NCBI GenBank assembly: GCA_013821865.1
Contig: PNJM01000098.1
Coordinates: forward strand, 1 to 8,550
Reading direction: 5' to 3'
DNA from: Rhodocyclaceae bacterium
Lineage (GTDB): Bacteria > Pseudomonadota > Gammaproteobacteria > Burkholderiales > Rhodocyclaceae
Length of the DNA: 8,550 nt
Position numbers and translations under genes: made by a program. The notes under the pieces were generated by a model that worked only from the letters and a program-made list of their open reading frames with translations, was not told the DNA's origin and did no database searches. Of the stretch, positions 1 through 5,326 are shown piece after piece (the first letter of the stretch is position 1; every line of letters starts with the position of its first letter).

Positions 1-1618
1 CGAGCTGGATGTCGAGCTTGGCGAACTGCTTGCGGTACCAGTCGTAGCGCGGCTTGTCGCCGGGGCCGCGGTCGGTGGTGTCGAGATAGAGGACGAGCGG
101 CTGCCCCGTCTTCGCATCGCGTCCGCCGGGGTAGCCGGCTTCGGCGAGAAGCTGCTTCGCCGCCTCGATGGATTTGCGCCGCGGCGCGCCGTTCACCCAG
201 TCGTAGACCACGGGGTTGATTCCGTCCCTGCCCGGCCGGAAGCCGAAGATGCCAGGTGCAATCGGCCCCTGGCCGGGAATGCCGCGGCCATTGGCGAAGA
301 TGGAGATGAACTCCTCCCAGTCCATGGCAATCGAGATGGCCTGGCGCAACTTCCTCGCCCGATCGGAAGGTCCGCCCACCACCGGATCGAGCCAGTTGAA
401 GGCGAAGTAGCGCGTTGCCGTCGCCACCGACGTCTCGAGTTGAATGCCTTTCTCCGCCATCTCCGGCGATACGGCCGCTTCTCCCTCGACCGAGAGCTTC
501 ACGGCCTGGTCGAAGCTGTCGGAACTGATGCCGGAGAAATCGTAGTAGCCCTGGAGGAACTTGTTCCAGTAGGGAATGCCCTCGCGTTCGCGGGTGAACA
601 CCACCCTGTCGATGAAGGGCACGCGCTTGCCCGCATCGGCCAGCAGTCCGGACGCCTGGTCGCCTTCCTCGCCCTCGCCCGGGTAGGTCTCGCCCCTGTA
701 GTTCGGATTGCGCTCCAGCACCATGCGGGCATTTGGATTGTTCTCCACCAGCATATAGGGGCCGGTGCCGACGGGGTACCAGTCGAGCGTGAGGTTCTTC
801 TCCGCCATGCCGGGCTGCGCGTAAAAGCGGTCCGCCTCGGCAGGAACGGGGGCAAAGAAGTTCATCGCCAGCCAGTAGGCGAACTGCGGGTAGCGCCCTT
901 TGACGCGAATGCGGTAGGTGTAGCGGTCTGCGACCTCGACGCCGGAAAGATCGAATCGCGAGAGATCGATCCATTCCCCGCGCCGCGCCGGCGGCAGGCC
1001 TGCCTGGTGCGCGCGCAGCTTCTCGCCGAACTCCTTCAGGCCGACGATATACTCGCTCATGAGGCCGAAGATAGGGGAATGCAGGCGCGGATGGGCGAGC
1101 CGCTTGATCTGGTAGGCGTAATCGGCCGCAGTCAGCTCGCGCGTGCCGGCATGCCTGAAGTCGCGCAGCGTGTAGATGTTCCTGATATCCTCGTGCCGCA
1201 GCTCGTGGTAACGCGGCTTGCCTGAATCGTCTCGGGCAAAGGCGGGATGAGGCTGGTAAAGGATGCCTGGCTTGATGCGAATCTCGTACACCGAGAACGC
1301 CACGCGCGGGGAATCCGGCGGAACGAGCCTGCCCGCCGCGTCCTCGTAGCGCGGCCGAGGCACCGCCTCGGCCGTCATCGGGATCAGCGTGTAGGGCCGC
1401 TTGAGGTAGTGATACTGCAGCGGCGGCTCATAGATCTGGGCATTGAATTCCGCTTCGTCCTCGCTGTAGGACTGCACCGGGTCGAGGTGCTTGGGCCGCT
1501 CGGTGAAAGCGCTGTAGAGGATGTTATGGCCCCTGTCCTGCGCCGGATAGGGGTCGTTCCACACCTTGCCGCAGCCGGCGAGGGTCACGACAAGAGCGAA
1601 CAGAGAGAAATTGCGCAT
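1..1618 (-). CDS. ABC transporter substrate-binding protein, oligopeptide (SBP family 5) type, lipoprotein; C-terminus beyond window
   Basis: An uninterrupted minus-strand reading frame runs from ATG at 1618 to the left edge, giving 539 codons without a stop. The N-terminus, MRNFSLFALVVTLAGCGK, is a short lipoprotein signal: Arg2, a hydrophobic stretch, and a lipobox LAGC with the acylated Cys at residue 16. The mature part resembles OppA/YejA-type solute-binding proteins: an early 'ERPKHLDPVQSYSEDE' segment, 'VGTGPYML' near residue 280, 'NPNYRGETYP' near 305, and 'RQAISIAMDWEEF' further on. These proteins capture peptides or similar ligands in the periplasm and deliver them to a two-permease, two-ATPase importer; here the ligand cannot be told. 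It is already longer than classical OppA (about 540 residues) although the end is missing, so it belongs to a long subgroup. No good Shine-Dalgarno lies before the ATG (the upstream bases read CACTTTGCGCACG); an in-frame TTG two codons upstream is a weak alternative. The remaining transporter genes probably lie beyond position 1. Confidence 0.88.
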   Translation of the reverse strand, partial: MRNFSLFALVVTLAGCGKVWNDPYPAQDRGHNILYSAFTERPKHLDPVQSYSEDEAEFNAQIYEPPLQYHYLKRPYTLIPMTAEAVPRPRYEDAAGRLVPPDSPRVAFSVYEIRIKPGILYQPHPAFARDDSGKPRYHELRHEDIRNIYTLRDFRHAGTRELTAADYAYQIKRLAHPRLHSPIFGLMSEYIVGLKEFGEKLRAHQAGLPPARRGEWIDLSRFDLSGVEVADRYTYRIRVKGRYPQFAYWLAMNFFAPVPAEADRFYAQPGMAEKNLTLDWYPVGTGPYMLVENNPNARMVLERNPNYRGETYPGEGEEGDQASGLLADAGKRVPFIDRVVFTREREGIPYWNKFLQGYYDFSGISSDSFDQAVKLSVEGEAAVSPEMAEKGIQLETSVATATRYFAFNWLDPVVGGPSDRARKLRQAISIAMDWEEFISIFANGRGIPGQGPIAPGIFGFRPGRDGINPVVYDWVNGAPRRKSIEAAKQLLAEAGYPGGRDAKTGQPLVLYLDTTDRGPGDKPRYDWYRKQFAKLDIQL

Positions 1619-1638
1619 CGTGCGCAAAGTGTAGCGGA

Positions 1639-1668
1639 TTGGCGTCCTCACCGGGCCTCCGCTATAAT
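1639..1668 (+). promoter_or_regulatory. Probable sigma-70 promoter of fabI
   Basis: A perfect -10 hexamer TATAAT is at 1663-1668. The best -35 match is TTGGCG at 1639-1644 (4 of 6), with an 18-base spacer. Transcription would start near 1675, leaving a leader of about 23 bases before the fabI ATG at 1698. The ribosome-binding site is only a weak GGGA about 8 bases before the ATG. The whole divergent gap to the minus-strand transporter gene is 79 bases, so both genes must share this space. On the opposite strand only a poor TACACT (1628-1633) is seen, without a -35. Confidence 0.6.
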
Positions 1669-1697
1669 CGCCCGGTCATTTTTCACGGGAACCGACG

Positions 1698-2495
1698 ATG
1701 GGCTTTCTCTCTGGAAAACGCATACTCATCACCGGCCTGCTTTCAAACCGCTCGATCGCCTACGGCATTGCCAAGGCCTGCCATCGCGAAGACGCCGAGC
1801 TCGCCTTCACCTACCAGAACGACCGCTTCAGGGAGCGCATCGAAAAGTTTGCCGACGAGTTCGGCAGCGAGCTGGTCTTTCCCTGCGATGTGGCCGAGGA
1901 TGCCCAGATCGAGCACCTCTTCGCCGAACTGGGCAGGCGCTGGAACGGCCTGGACGGCCTGGTGCATTCCATCGCCTTCGCCCCGAGCGAAGCCATCGAG
2001 GGCGACTTCCTCGACGGCATCACGCGCGACGCTTTCCGCATTGCCCATGACGTCTCCTCCTACAGCTTCCCCGCGCTGGCCAAGGCGGCGCGGCCGATGC
2101 TGCTGAAAGGGCGCAACGCCTCGCTGCTTTGCCTCACCTATCTGGGCGCCCAGCGCACCATGCCCAACTACAACACCATGGGCCTGGCCAAGGCCAGCCT
2201 GGAAGCCGGAACGCGCTATCTCGCCTTCTGCCTCGGCCCCCAGGGCATCCGCGCCAACGCCATCTCCGCAGGCCCGATCAAGACGCTGGCGGCTTCCGGC
2301 ATCGGCAACTTCTCCAAGCTGCTGGCCTACAACGCGCATCACGCGCCGCTGCGGCGCAATGTGACCATCGAGGAAGTCGGCAACGCGGCGGCCTTCATGC
2401 TCTCCGACCTCGCCAGCGGCATCACGGGCGAAATCCTCTACGTGGACGGCGGCCTAAATACCACGGCATTGGGCAACGCCGAACCAATGCCGTAA
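1698..2495 (+). CDS. fabI: Enoyl-[acyl-carrier-protein] reductase [NADH] FabI
   Basis: This 265-residue protein aligns almost end to end with E. coli FabI (262 residues), starting with the same [10 protein letters not shown]. FabI performs the last step of each cytoplasmic fatty-acid elongation cycle, reducing trans-2-enoyl-ACP with NADH. It is an atypical short-chain dehydrogenase with a Rossmann fold. Visible features are the cofactor loop TG-x5-SIAYG (residues 12-23), YQND (39-42, with Gln40 at the adenine site in E. coli), CDVAED (63-68), and the active site Tyr148, Tyr158 and Lys165, matching E. coli Tyr146, Tyr156 and Lys163. The offset of two comes from a longer loop near residues 136-141. 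[16 protein letters not shown] (188-203) is the substrate-binding loop region. Residue 93 is Ala (HSIAFAP) where E. coli has Gly93, a position tied to triclosan and diazaborine sensitivity. The gene is monocistronic in appearance: its own promoter lies upstream and a hairpin lies downstream, with the converging ppiD behind it. Confidence 0.97.
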   Translation: MGFLSGKRILITGLLSNRSIAYGIAKACHREDAELAFTYQNDRFRERIEKFADEFGSELVFPCDVAEDAQIEHLFAELGRRWNGLDGLVHSIAFAPSEAIEGDFLDGITRDAFRIAHDVSSYSFPALAKAARPMLLKGRNASLLCLTYLGAQRTMPNYNTMGLAKASLEAGTRYLAFCLGPQGIRANAISAGPIKTLAASGIGNFSKLLAYNAHHAPLRRNVTIEEVGNAAAFMLSDLASGITGEILYVDGGLNTTALGNAEPMP

Positions 2496-2516
2496 GCCGG
2501 GGATGCTCCAAATGGA

Positions 2517-2547
2517 GAACGGGCTGCTGCGGCAGCCCGTTCTTATT
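2517..2547 (+). terminator. Hairpin terminator between convergent fabI and ppiD
   Basis: A perfect 11-bp stem (2517-2527 with 2532-2542) has a 4-base loop TGCG and is followed on the plus strand by TTATT. It begins 21 bases after the fabI stop and ends 21 bases before the ppiD stop on the other strand. On the plus strand it is a reasonable intrinsic terminator with a short, interrupted T tract. On the minus strand the tail after the stem is T-poor (TCCATTTGG), so any use for ppiD would be weaker. Confidence 0.75.
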
Positions 2548-2563
2548 GGATCATCCGCCTCGC

Positions 2564-4474
2564 TTACTGGCGTTCCTTCGCTTCCAGCGCCGCCTTGTTG
2601 ATCTCCACAGGATAACGGGCCTTCAGTGCCACAAGATAGGCGTTGAAGTCCTCGCTGCCGGAGAGCTGCGCCAGTTGCGCGGCCTGTGCCTTGGCGCGCG
2701 GATCACCCTCCTTCGCTTTCCCCGGCCTGACCTCGGACACTCGGTAGATGACATAGGCGCCGCCAGGCAGCTGGACGCCGGCATGGGACGGCAGCTTGTC
2801 CGACGGCGCCTTGAAGATCGCCTTCAGGCCCTCGGGCGGCAGTCCGCGCATGCCTTGCCGCAACACCGTCTGCGCCGGGCTCCAGGAGAGGCCGGCATTC
2901 TCGCCCTTGGCGAGCAGTGCGAGCTTGGCCTCGCCCTCCTTCTGCGCCAGCTTCGCCGCCTCTTCCGCAGCAAGTTTCTTCTCGATGTCGGACTTCACGG
3001 CATCGAGCGGCCGCAGTTCGGCCGGCCTGTGTTCGAGCACGCGCGCGGCAATCAGCGTGTTCGCCGCGACTTCGACGGCTTCTGTGTTGCGCTTGTTCTT
3101 GATGGCGTCCTCCGAGAACAGCGCCGAAACCAGTTTGTCGTTGCCGCCGAGCGGAGCGGCGGCGGCACGATTGGTCCTGTCGAAGAAGCCGGTCTGCCTG
3201 AGCGCCAGCTTGTACTTCTCGGCTGCGGGCTTGAGGCTGTCCGCCTGCTCGTACACCATATTGGAGAAGCCTTCGGCCGCCTCGGCGAATTTCTTCGCCG
3301 CCGCCTCGGCCTTCAGTTCGTTGGCGATCTCGGCCCGCACTTCGTTGAAAGCCCTGCCTTTCTCCGCCCGGATGCCGGTCAGCCGGATGATGTGAAAGCC
3401 GAAGTCGGAACGCACCACATCGCTCGTCTGGTTCTCTTTCATGGAGAATACGGCGTCCTCGAACGGCTTGACCATGGTGCCGCGCGGGAAGAAACCGAGA
3501 TCGCCGCCCTTCGAGCCTGATCCGGGATCCTGCGAGTGCTCCTGCGCCAGCCCGGCGAAATCGTTCGGGTTCTTCTTCACTTGCTGCAGGAGACTGTCTA
3601 TCTTGGCGCGCGCGGCTTTCTGGTCGGCTTCCGGCGCATCCTTCGGCACCTGTATCAGGATATGGCTGGCGCGCCGCTCCTCAGCCTGCTTGTAGCGCGC
3701 GGCATTGGCCTCATAGCGGCCCTTGATCTCGTCCTCGCTCACCGCCACCTCCTGCGCCAGCGCCTCCAGGTTCAATACGACGAACTCGGCGCGAACCTGC
3801 TCCGGCGTTTCGAACATCTTCCGGTTCTTCTCGTAGAACGACTTCACCGCCTCGGCGTCGATCCTGGCCAGGCCGGCGAATTTATCCGGGAAGATGGCGG
3901 CCTCGCTCACTTCGCGCTCCTCCAGCTGCACGGCAAGCACGCGCTCCGCCGCCTCACGCGAGACGATAGAAGTATCGGCCACGGCCGAGACAAGTTGCTG
4001 CAAGGTAAGATCCTGGCGCAGCTTGGCCTCGAAACCGGCCTGGGTCAGGCCCTGCGTTCGCAGCACCTGCTCATAGCGCCGCATCGAGAACTTGCCGTCC
4101 TCCTGCAAGGCGGGAATGGCGCCGAGGAACAGGCGCAACTGGTCGTCGCTCGCCGTGAGGTTCGACTTCCCCGCATGCAGCAACAGCAGGCGCTGGGTTA
4201 CAAGCGAATCCAGAATGGCCTGGCGCGCCTCTGGCGTGTCGAACATGGCCGGATTGAACTCCCGGCCGAGCGCGCCGCGCATGCGCTCCTGCTGGTCGCG
4301 CAGCGCCTGGGCAAGTTCCTGCTGGGAAATTTTGCTGCCGCCGACGCTGGCGGCATCGCCGCCAGTGCCGACATTGCGAACGTAGGACTCGACACCCCAG
4401 AATGCGAAGGGCAGCGTAATCGCGACGAGGAAGATCTGGACGATTCTTTTATTGTTGCGAATCGCGTCAAACAT
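2564..4474 (-). CDS. ppiD: PpiD-type periplasmic chaperone / peptidyl-prolyl isomerase (SurA N-domain plus parvulin domain)
   Basis: The protein has 636 residues, close to E. coli PpiD (623). It starts MFDAIRNNKR, then has one membrane segment (about 11-28, IVQIFLVAITLPFAFWGV), which anchors it in the inner membrane with the bulk in the periplasm. Residues about 40-180 form a SurA-like N-terminal chaperone domain. A parvulin (PpiC-type) domain spans about 265-367, and a long Ala/Lys/Glu-rich helical C-terminal part follows. PpiD helps newly exported proteins fold as they leave the Sec translocon. The parvulin domain here keeps canonical residues: ASHIL (His271), SQDPGSGSKGGDLGFF (314-329), Phe338 and FGFHII (His361). 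As I recall the E. coli protein, these are degenerate there and isomerase activity is absent or very low. The ATG at 4474 has a GGTGA ribosome-binding site (4481-4485) six bases upstream. The tRNA terminator lies upstream, so it is probably its own transcription unit. Confidence 0.93.
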   Translation of the reverse strand: MFDAIRNNKRIVQIFLVAITLPFAFWGVESYVRNVGTGGDAASVGGSKISQQELAQALRDQQERMRGALGREFNPAMFDTPEARQAILDSLVTQRLLLLHAGKSNLTASDDQLRLFLGAIPALQEDGKFSMRRYEQVLRTQGLTQAGFEAKLRQDLTLQQLVSAVADTSIVSREAAERVLAVQLEEREVSEAAIFPDKFAGLARIDAEAVKSFYEKNRKMFETPEQVRAEFVVLNLEALAQEVAVSEDEIKGRYEANAARYKQAEERRASHILIQVPKDAPEADQKAARAKIDSLLQQVKKNPNDFAGLAQEHSQDPGSGSKGGDLGFFPRGTMVKPFEDAVFSMKENQTSDVVRSDFGFHIIRLTGIRAEKGRAFNEVRAEIANELKAEAAAKKFAEAAEGFSNMVYEQADSLKPAAEKYKLALRQTGFFDRTNRAAAAPLGGNDKLVSALFSEDAIKNKRNTEAVEVAANTLIAARVLEHRPAELRPLDAVKSDIEKKLAAEEAAKLAQKEGEAKLALLAKGENAGLSWSPAQTVLRQGMRGLPPEGLKAIFKAPSDKLPSHAGVQLPGGAYVIYRVSEVRPGKAKEGDPRAKAQAAQLAQLSGSEDFNAYLVALKARYPVEINKAALEAKERQ

Positions 4475-4577
4475 GTTTGGTCACCATCATCGTTCGAACG
4501 AAAACGAAGTTTCAGCGCAGGTCAATATGTGAGCTCAGCGAACATTAAGCGCAGCGGCCGCAGCTAAAACAGGATAT
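4475..4577 (-). other. Upstream region of ppiD, promoter not clearly resolved
   Basis: This 103-base stretch between the tRNA terminator and ppiD must hold the ppiD promoter if the terminator is effective. A TTGACC (4520-4525, minus strand) would make a fair -35, but 17 bases downstream there is only TTCGTT, not a -10. A perfect 10-base palindrome CGTTCGAACG lies at 4491-4500, close to the ribosome-binding site. I see no convincing sigma-32, sigma-E or CpxR site, which control ppiD in E. coli. Confidence 0.4.
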
Positions 4578-4608
4578 AAAAAAAGGCGAACTCGCGTTCG
4601 CCTTTTTT
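4578..4608 (-). terminator. Intrinsic terminator after tRNA-Asp
   Basis: The 7-bp GC-rich stem GGCGAAC/GTTCGCC (4585-4591 with 4596-4602) has a 4-base loop. It is flanked by seven A (4578-4584) and six T (4603-4608). Read on the minus strand, the hairpin is followed by a run of seven T, a textbook rho-independent terminator. It lies 7 bases past the CCA end of tRNA-Asp and so marks the end of the hupB-tRNA transcript. The A/T flanks make it symmetric, so it could also stop plus-strand transcription. Confidence 0.92.
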
Positions 4609-4615
4609 CCGGTAT

Positions 4616-4692
4616 TGGCGGAGTGGACGGGACTCGAACCCGCGACCCCCGGCGTGACAGGCCGGTATTCTAACCAACTGAACTACCACTCC
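4616..4692 (-). tRNA. tRNA-Asp (anticodon GTC)
   Basis: The 77-nt cloverleaf is nearly identical to E. coli tRNA-Asp. The acceptor stem is GGAGTGG/CCACTCC, discriminator G, with encoded CCA (4616-4618). The D-arm region reads TAGTTCAGTTGGTTAGA. The anticodon stem-loop CCGGC-CTGTCAC-GCCGG has the anticodon GTC. The T arm is GCGGG-TTCGAGT-CCCGT. It is the last gene before the terminator and lies 46 bases after tRNA-Val, so the two are probably cut from one precursor. Confidence 0.98.
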
Positions 4693-4711
4693 CGAACCTT
4701 GCCCCTGTGCT

Positions 4712-4741
4712 CCAGCCGGAATCGTCACGAATCCCGGCTGG
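4712..4741 (-). other. Stem-loop in the tRNA-Val/tRNA-Asp spacer, pairing with the CCA end of tRNA-Val
   Basis: On the minus strand CCAGCCGGGA pairs with TTCCGGCTGG: 10 bp including one G-U (4741-4732 with 4712-4721). A 3-bp inner helix TCG/CGA sits above a one-base bulge. The first three bases of the stem are the encoded CCA of tRNA-Val (4739-4741), so the hairpin hides the 3' end of that tRNA in the precursor. A role in precursor processing is inference. Confidence 0.55.
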
Positions 4742-4814
4742 TGGGTGCTGACGGGATCGAACCGCCGACATTCGCCTTGTAAGGGCGACGCTCTACCAGC
4801 TGAGCTAAGCACCC
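4739..4814 (-). tRNA. tRNA-Val (anticodon TAC)
   Basis: The 76-nt cloverleaf has acceptor stem GGGTGCT/AGCACCC, discriminator A and encoded CCA (4739-4741). The D arm is GCTCAGCTGGTAGAGC. The anticodon stem-loop CGCCC-TTACAAG-GGCG region contains the anticodon TAC; read exactly, the loop is flanked by GCC and GGC. The T arm is GGCGG-TTCGATC-CCGTC. It reads GTA and, with modified U34, other valine codons. It lies 43 bases after the hupB stop with no visible promoter of its own. Confidence 0.97.
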
Positions 4815-4849
4815 GCTGCCTGACACCCAACCGAGGTTGGCGGCCAGCG
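4814..4849 (-). other. Stem-loop between hupB and tRNA-Val
   Basis: The outer helix pairs CGCTGCC (4814-4820) with GGCCAGCG (4842-4849), 7 bp with one bulged base. An inner perfect inverted repeat, CCAACC/GGTTGG, is at 4827-4840. On the minus strand the structure directly abuts the 5' nucleotide of tRNA-Val and starts 9 bases past the hupB stop. There is no T tract, so it is not an intrinsic terminator. It would remain as a 3' stem-loop on hupB mRNA after RNase P releases the tRNA (inference). Confidence 0.5.
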
Positions 4850-4857
4850 AAAGCCGA

Positions 4858-5130
4858 TTAGTTTACCGCATCTTTGAGCGCTTTGCCAGCGCGGAACTTC
4901 GGCACCTTGGCGGCCTTGATCTTGATCGTGGCCCCCGTGCGCGGATTGCGGCCGCTGCGCGCTGCGCGTTTTCCGATGTAGAAAGTACCAAAGCCGACCA
5001 GCGTAACCAGGCCGCCCTTTTTCAGAGACGACTTGATCGCGCCGACGGTGGCATCAAGTGCGCGCCCGGCGGCGGCCTTCGAAATGTCGGCCGACTTGGC
5101 GATCTGGTCGATGAGTTCCGATTTGTTCAC
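4858..5130 (-). CDS. hupB: DNA-binding protein HU-beta
   Basis: This is a 90-residue HU protein, the exact family length, beginning [22 protein letters not shown] is a small dimeric nucleoid protein that bends and compacts DNA without strong sequence preference. Visible are the helical dimerisation part (1-45), the GFGTF turn (46-50), and the DNA-binding arm RSGRNPRTG (58-66) with the intercalating Pro63. The conserved end is [12 protein letters not shown]. The start is taken as GTG at 5130 because it aligns with the family N-terminus and has a GAGAGGGG ribosome-binding site about 8 bases upstream. An in-frame ATG at 5169 would add 13 unrelated residues and is rejected. A strong promoter lies 53 bases upstream. 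The gene sits next to lon, as in E. coli and many proteobacteria, and HU is a known Lon substrate in E. coli. Transcription probably continues into the two tRNAs. Confidence 0.97.
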   Translation of the reverse strand: MNKSELIDQIAKSADISKAAAGRALDATVGAIKSSLKKGGLVTLVGFGTFYIGKRAARSGRNPRTGATIKIKAAKVPKFRAGKALKDAVN

Positions 5131-5182
5131 GTAGGTCCCCTCTCGTATAGTTTGCTTGTGACAGAACAAAGCCTGCGAGAGA

Positions 5183-5212
5183 TTTATAACAAGCCGGAAA
5201 AGCTTGTGTCAA
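5183..5212 (-). promoter_or_regulatory. Strong sigma-70 promoter of hupB
   Basis: On the minus strand a perfect -35 TTGACA (5207-5212) is followed by TATAAA (5183-5188) after 18 bases, or by TTATAA (5184-5189) after 17. This is the best sigma-70 match in the window. Transcription would start near 5175 with a leader of about 45 bases before the GTG at 5130. The spacer contains an inverted repeat ACAAGC/GCTTGT (5189-5194 and 5202-5207, seven bases between) which overlaps the edges of both hexamers, so a regulator binding there could block the promoter. Confidence 0.85.
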
Positions 5213-5253
5213 GCGGTTTCCGGCGGGAACGACTGAAAAAATGAGAGAGAAAG

Positions 5254-5310
5254 TTTTCTCGTTCATCGCCGTTGCGGCGTGTGCGCAGCAACGGCGATGA
5301 ACGACGAAAA
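5254..5310. repeat. Long inverted repeat (stem-loop) between lon and hupB
   Basis: A perfect 16-bp match pairs 5260-5275 with 5288-5303. One further outer pair (5259-5304), a bulged C at 5305 and five more pairs (5254-5258 with 5306-5310) extend it to 22 bp. Inside, after a G-A mismatch, three more pairs close a TGTG loop. The stem begins 16 bases past the lon stop and lies about 40 bases upstream of the hupB -35. On neither strand does a T run follow the hairpin; on the minus strand T runs precede it. It is therefore not a standard intrinsic terminator. It may protect the lon mRNA 3' end or act as a rho-assisted stop (inference). Confidence 0.8.
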
Positions 5311-5326
5311 ACGGCAGAAAAATTGC

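Noticed and set aside
440..1225. Plus-strand open frame (261 codons) in the left region
   Set aside because: The minus strand here encodes a continuous, recognisable solute-binding protein; the plus frame is its shadow.
2129..3520. Plus-strand open frame (463 codons) crossing the end of fabI and into ppiD
   Set aside because: It overlaps fabI in another frame and then runs antisense to ppiD, across the hairpin between them, and its product has no recognisable family.
4491..4500. Palindrome CGTTCGAACG upstream of ppiD as an operator
   Set aside because: A single 10-base palindrome without a partner or matching known site is too weak to call; it is mentioned only in the ppiD upstream entry.
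3536..4567. Plus-strand open frame (343 codons) opposite ppiD
   Set aside because: It is antisense to an intact ppiD, has no family resemblance, and runs through the tail of the ppiD upstream region; it looks like a GC-bias artefact.
4564..4830. Minus-strand open frame (88 codons) over the two tRNAs and terminator
   Set aside because: The stretch is fully explained by two canonical tRNA genes and an intrinsic terminator.
5131..5169. N-terminal extension of HU starting at ATG 5169
   Set aside because: The 13 extra residues match nothing in the HU family. The GTG at 5130 has a proper ribosome-binding site and gives the exact 90-residue family length.
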